Part shown: positions 12,060 through 14,135 of the stretch, piece after piece
Position numbering within the stretch: the first letter of the stretch is position 1
How the letters are laid out: each line of letters begins with the position of its first letter
Source: Spirochaetaceae bacterium
Lineage (GTDB): Bacteria; Spirochaetota; Spirochaetia; Treponematales; Breznakiellaceae
Direction: 5' to 3'
Length of the DNA stretch: 14,135 bases
Assembly (NCBI GenBank): GCA_031257135.1
Contig: JAIRPH010000199.1
Span: forward strand, 1 to 14,135
Translations under genes and position numbers: made by a program
Notes under the pieces: model-generated
What the model saw: only the letters and a program-made list of their open reading frames with translations
Databases searched by the model: none
Told to the model about the DNA's origin: nothing

Positions 12060-13928
12060 ATGAATAATCCTGCCGCGGTTCCGAACCGTCAGAAGATGCA
12101 AGATACCGGACACGGCTTATTAGCCAAGATTGTCGGATTATCTTCGCTGTTTGTGATACTGTCTATTCTAACGCTTGTGATTATGAGCGTCTTCGGTATG
12201 CGCTCGTTAAGTTCCGAAATTATTCTGAAAATGGGTCAAGACGCGCTTAAAGGGTACATCGCTTCTTTTGACGAACTCTTCAAAGCCGAATACGGACAGG
12301 TCAGCGTTGAAAACGGAACGCTCCTCGGGGAAAACGGGATTGCCCTCAATGAACGCTACGTCATTGTGGACAAAGTTTCCGCGATGCTCGGCGCGGCGGC
12401 TACCATATTCGTAAAAGAAAACAACGATTACCGCAGAATCAGCACGAACATTATCGACGCTTCGGGAAACCGGGTGATCAATACGTTTCTCGGCTCCGGG
12501 AGCGCGGCGTACGCGCCGGTAACCGCGGGTCAGACCTACGTCGGCAGAGCCATGATCCTCGGCAAAGAATACCTCAGCGCGTACCAGCCTATTTTCGATG
12601 CCCGGAAAAACGTCATCGGCATCCTCTTCATCGGCGCCGAAATGACCGCCATCCAGCAGGAAATCGACCGAAACAGCGGCAGTCATATCGCCAAAATCAG
12701 TTCGGTTGCGGCGGTTATTTTTTTCATCTCGGTAATTCTTACCTTGCTCGTATGCAGACAGATACTGCTCAAACCAATCCGAGTTATGGCATCCATGCTT
12801 CGGGACATCTCGGAAGGCGAAGGAGACCTCACCAAACGCCTCAACGTTTCCGGCAGAGACGAAATCGCCGCGATGGCGCACTACTTCAATCTCACCCTCG
12901 AAAAAATGAGAAACCTTATCGAAATCATAAAAGAACAAGCCGCCGCGCTCGCCGAAACCGGAGACGAACTTTCCTCAAATATGGAGGAAACCTCAAAAGC
13001 CGTTCATAACATCATCCTCAGTATTCAAGGCATTAAACAGCAGTCCGCTCATCAGTCGAAAAGCGTAGAAGAAAATAACAGCACCATGGATTCTATCATC
13101 GACAGCATCACTGCGCTGAACGAGTATATCGATCAGCAGGCGCAGAGCGTTTCTCAATCCTCCGCGGGCATCGAGGAAATGGTAGCCAACATCAACGCCG
13201 TCGCGCAAACCCTTATCGGCAACGCCGCAAACGTGACAAGCCTCGCCGGAGCCTCTGAAATAGGACGTTCAGGACTCCAGACCGTCGCGGAAGATATCCA
13301 AAAAATCGCCAAAGAGTCCGCAGGACTCCTCGAAATAAATCAGGTAATGGAAAGCATCGCAGGACAAACAAATCTGCTCTCGATGAACGCCGCCATCGAA
13401 GCCGCTCACGCAGGCTCCGCCGGAAAAGGCTTCGCAGTCGTAGCCGACGAAATCAGAAAACTCGCGGAAAGTTCAGGAGAACAGTCCAAAACCATATCCG
13501 CGGTTCTCAACAAAATCAAAGATTCCATTGACAAGATAACCCAGTCTACCGACACGGTAATCCAGAAGTTTGAGGCTATTGACGCGGAAGTGAAAATCGT
13601 ATCCGATCAGGAGGGAAACATCCGAAGCGCAATGGAAGAACAGGAAACCGGAAGCCGGCAGATTCTTGAAGCCATAGCTCAACTCAACAGCATCACCGCA
13701 AAGGTCAAAGAGAGTTCCCAAGAAATGCACCAGCGCAGTAAAAATGTAATTCAGGAAAGCGGCGCTCTGGATAAAGCGACGCAGGAACTCACAAAAGGCG
13801 TCAGCGAAGTTACGTCGCAGGTGGATCACATCAACGACGCGGTAACCCGGGTCAACAGCATCACCGCGGAGAATAAGGCAAACATCGACACCCTCGTGCG
13901 GGAAGTTTCCCGCTTCAAAGTCGAATAA
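12060..13928 (+). CDS. Methyl-accepting chemotaxis protein with Cache sensor
   Basis: Transmembrane chemoreceptor, 622 aa, signalling through CheW/CheA to the flagella. Its order is as follows. Membrane span 1 is about 25-45. The periplasmic sensor (46-212) is of the Cache_3/Cache_2 type (ATIFVKENNDYRRISTNI, GQTYVGRAMILGKEYLSAYQ, PIFDARKNVIGILFIG), a class that often binds small carboxylates. Span 2 is about 213-232, and HAMP is about 235-288 (DISEGEGDLTKRLNVSGRDE). A long coiled coil carries the signalling tip ESIAGQTNLLSMNAAIEAAH, AGSAGKGFAVVADEIRKLAE (431-470). Glu/Gln-rich stretches offer possible methylation sites. The C-terminus (LVREVSRFKVE) has no CheR/CheB pentapeptide tether. The ligand cannot be told from sequence. 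It is a single-gene unit with its own promoter. Confidence 0.95.
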   Translation: MNNPAAVPNRQKMQDTGHGLLAKIVGLSSLFVILSILTLVIMSVFGMRSLSSEIILKMGQDALKGYIASFDELFKAEYGQVSVENGTLLGENGIALNERYVIVDKVSAMLGAAATIFVKENNDYRRISTNIIDASGNRVINTFLGSGSAAYAPVTAGQTYVGRAMILGKEYLSAYQPIFDARKNVIGILFIGAEMTAIQQEIDRNSGSHIAKISSVAAVIFFISVILTLLVCRQILLKPIRVMASMLRDISEGEGDLTKRLNVSGRDEIAAMAHYFNLTLEKMRNLIEIIKEQAAALAETGDELSSNMEETSKAVHNIILSIQGIKQQSAHQSKSVEENNSTMDSIIDSITALNEYIDQQAQSVSQSSAGIEEMVANINAVAQTLIGNAANVTSLAGASEIGRSGLQTVAEDIQKIAKESAGLLEINQVMESIAGQTNLLSMNAAIEAAHAGSAGKGFAVVADEIRKLAESSGEQSKTISAVLNKIKDSIDKITQSTDTVIQKFEAIDAEVKIVSDQEGNIRSAMEEQETGSRQILEAIAQLNSITAKVKESSQEMHQRSKNVIQESGALDKATQELTKGVSEVTSQVDHINDAVTRVNSITAENKANIDTLVREVSRFKVE

Positions 13929-13955
13929 CCCCGCCCGAAACCGCCCAATATTCCC

Positions 13956-14135
13956 CTAGTCGCTATAACGTATCTGCGCGCTGGCGGGAAACGCATTGTT
14001 TGCAACCTGTGTCCGTCGGGAAAGAGTTACGCTCTTCAGTTTGTTACATTCCTCAAACGCGCCTGTCCCGATAGACTTCACCGAAGCGGGAATCGCTATG
14101 CTCGTAAGTCTGCCGCAGGACGAAAACGCATAGTC
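13956..14135 (-). CDS. BspA-type leucine-rich-repeat protein, C-terminal end (5' end outside window)
   Basis: Surface or secreted protein of the LRR_5 (BspA-like) type; relatives in Treponema and oral bacteria bind host proteins or other cells. Only the last 59 residues are visible. They include the canonical repeat pattern AFSSCGRLTSIAIPASVKSIGTGAFEECNKLKSVTL (given here in blocks: AFSSCGRLTSIAIPASV, then KSIGTGAFEECNKLKSVTL), with its AF..C..L..I.IP..V..IG..AF spacing. After it the repeat decays (RRTQVANNAFPASAQIRYSD), as is usual at the C-terminus. The stop TAG is 13958-13956, and the gene converges with the chemoreceptor gene across a 27-bp gap with no visible terminator. It is not in the supplied ORF calls because its start lies beyond the window. 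Confidence 0.85.
   Translation of the reverse strand, partial: DYAFSSCGRLTSIAIPASVKSIGTGAFEECNKLKSVTLSRRTQVANNAFPASAQIRYSD

Noticed and set aside
12207..12938. 243-aa ORF on the - strand inside the chemoreceptor gene
   Set aside because: It is an antisense shadow of the well-supported chemoreceptor, with Glu/Asp/Val/Phe-biased composition and no recognisable domain.

Overview
The window looks like a chromosomal segment of a spirochaete, most likely a Treponema of the termite-gut or oral kind. This is inferred from the rpmH-rnpA-yidD-yidC-jag block, a large Cache-type chemoreceptor with a treponemal-looking signalling tip, a BspA-type leucine-rich-repeat protein, and VWA (Bat-like) genes with an unusual middle member. 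No rRNA, tRNA, CRISPR array or insertion sequence was found.

Left part (1-4872), housekeeping. The window opens inside dnaJ (zinc finger and C-terminal domains). A good sigma-70 promoter (596-624) then drives rpmH, rnpA, yidD, yidC and khpB/jag on the + strand: ribosomal protein L34, the RNase P protein, two membrane-protein-insertion factors and a KH/R3H RNA-binding protein. An exported protein of unknown function follows (4078-4872), preceded by a hairpin.

Central accessory part (4873-8484). A consensus promoter leads into a short ORF whose body is 13 perfect copies of the heptamer CATTACT. A hairpin downstream buries the Shine-Dalgarno sequence of an AT-richer methyltransferase-glycosyltransferase fusion (GTG at 5228). 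Gaining or losing heptamers changes the reading frame. In one frame the short ORF runs through the hairpin and stops at a TGA overlapping that GTG. This looks like a possible phase-variable translational-coupling switch. Facing it on the - strand are a GNAT acetyltransferase, the C-terminal remnant of an AraC regulator, and an unrecognised fragment. Next come two separate arrays of 23-bp units built from short alternating palindromic half-sites (8136-8250 and 8285-8376).

Right part (8485-14135). A DUF58 protein, a membrane protein whose best start seems to be ACG rather than ATG, and a BatA-like VWA protein form a tightly overlapping operon with no MoxR ATPase next to it. A second promoter leads to rubredoxin and a small unknown protein, closed by a strong intrinsic terminator. 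A methyl-accepting chemotaxis protein follows with its own promoter. The window ends in the 3' end of a convergent leucine-rich-repeat gene.
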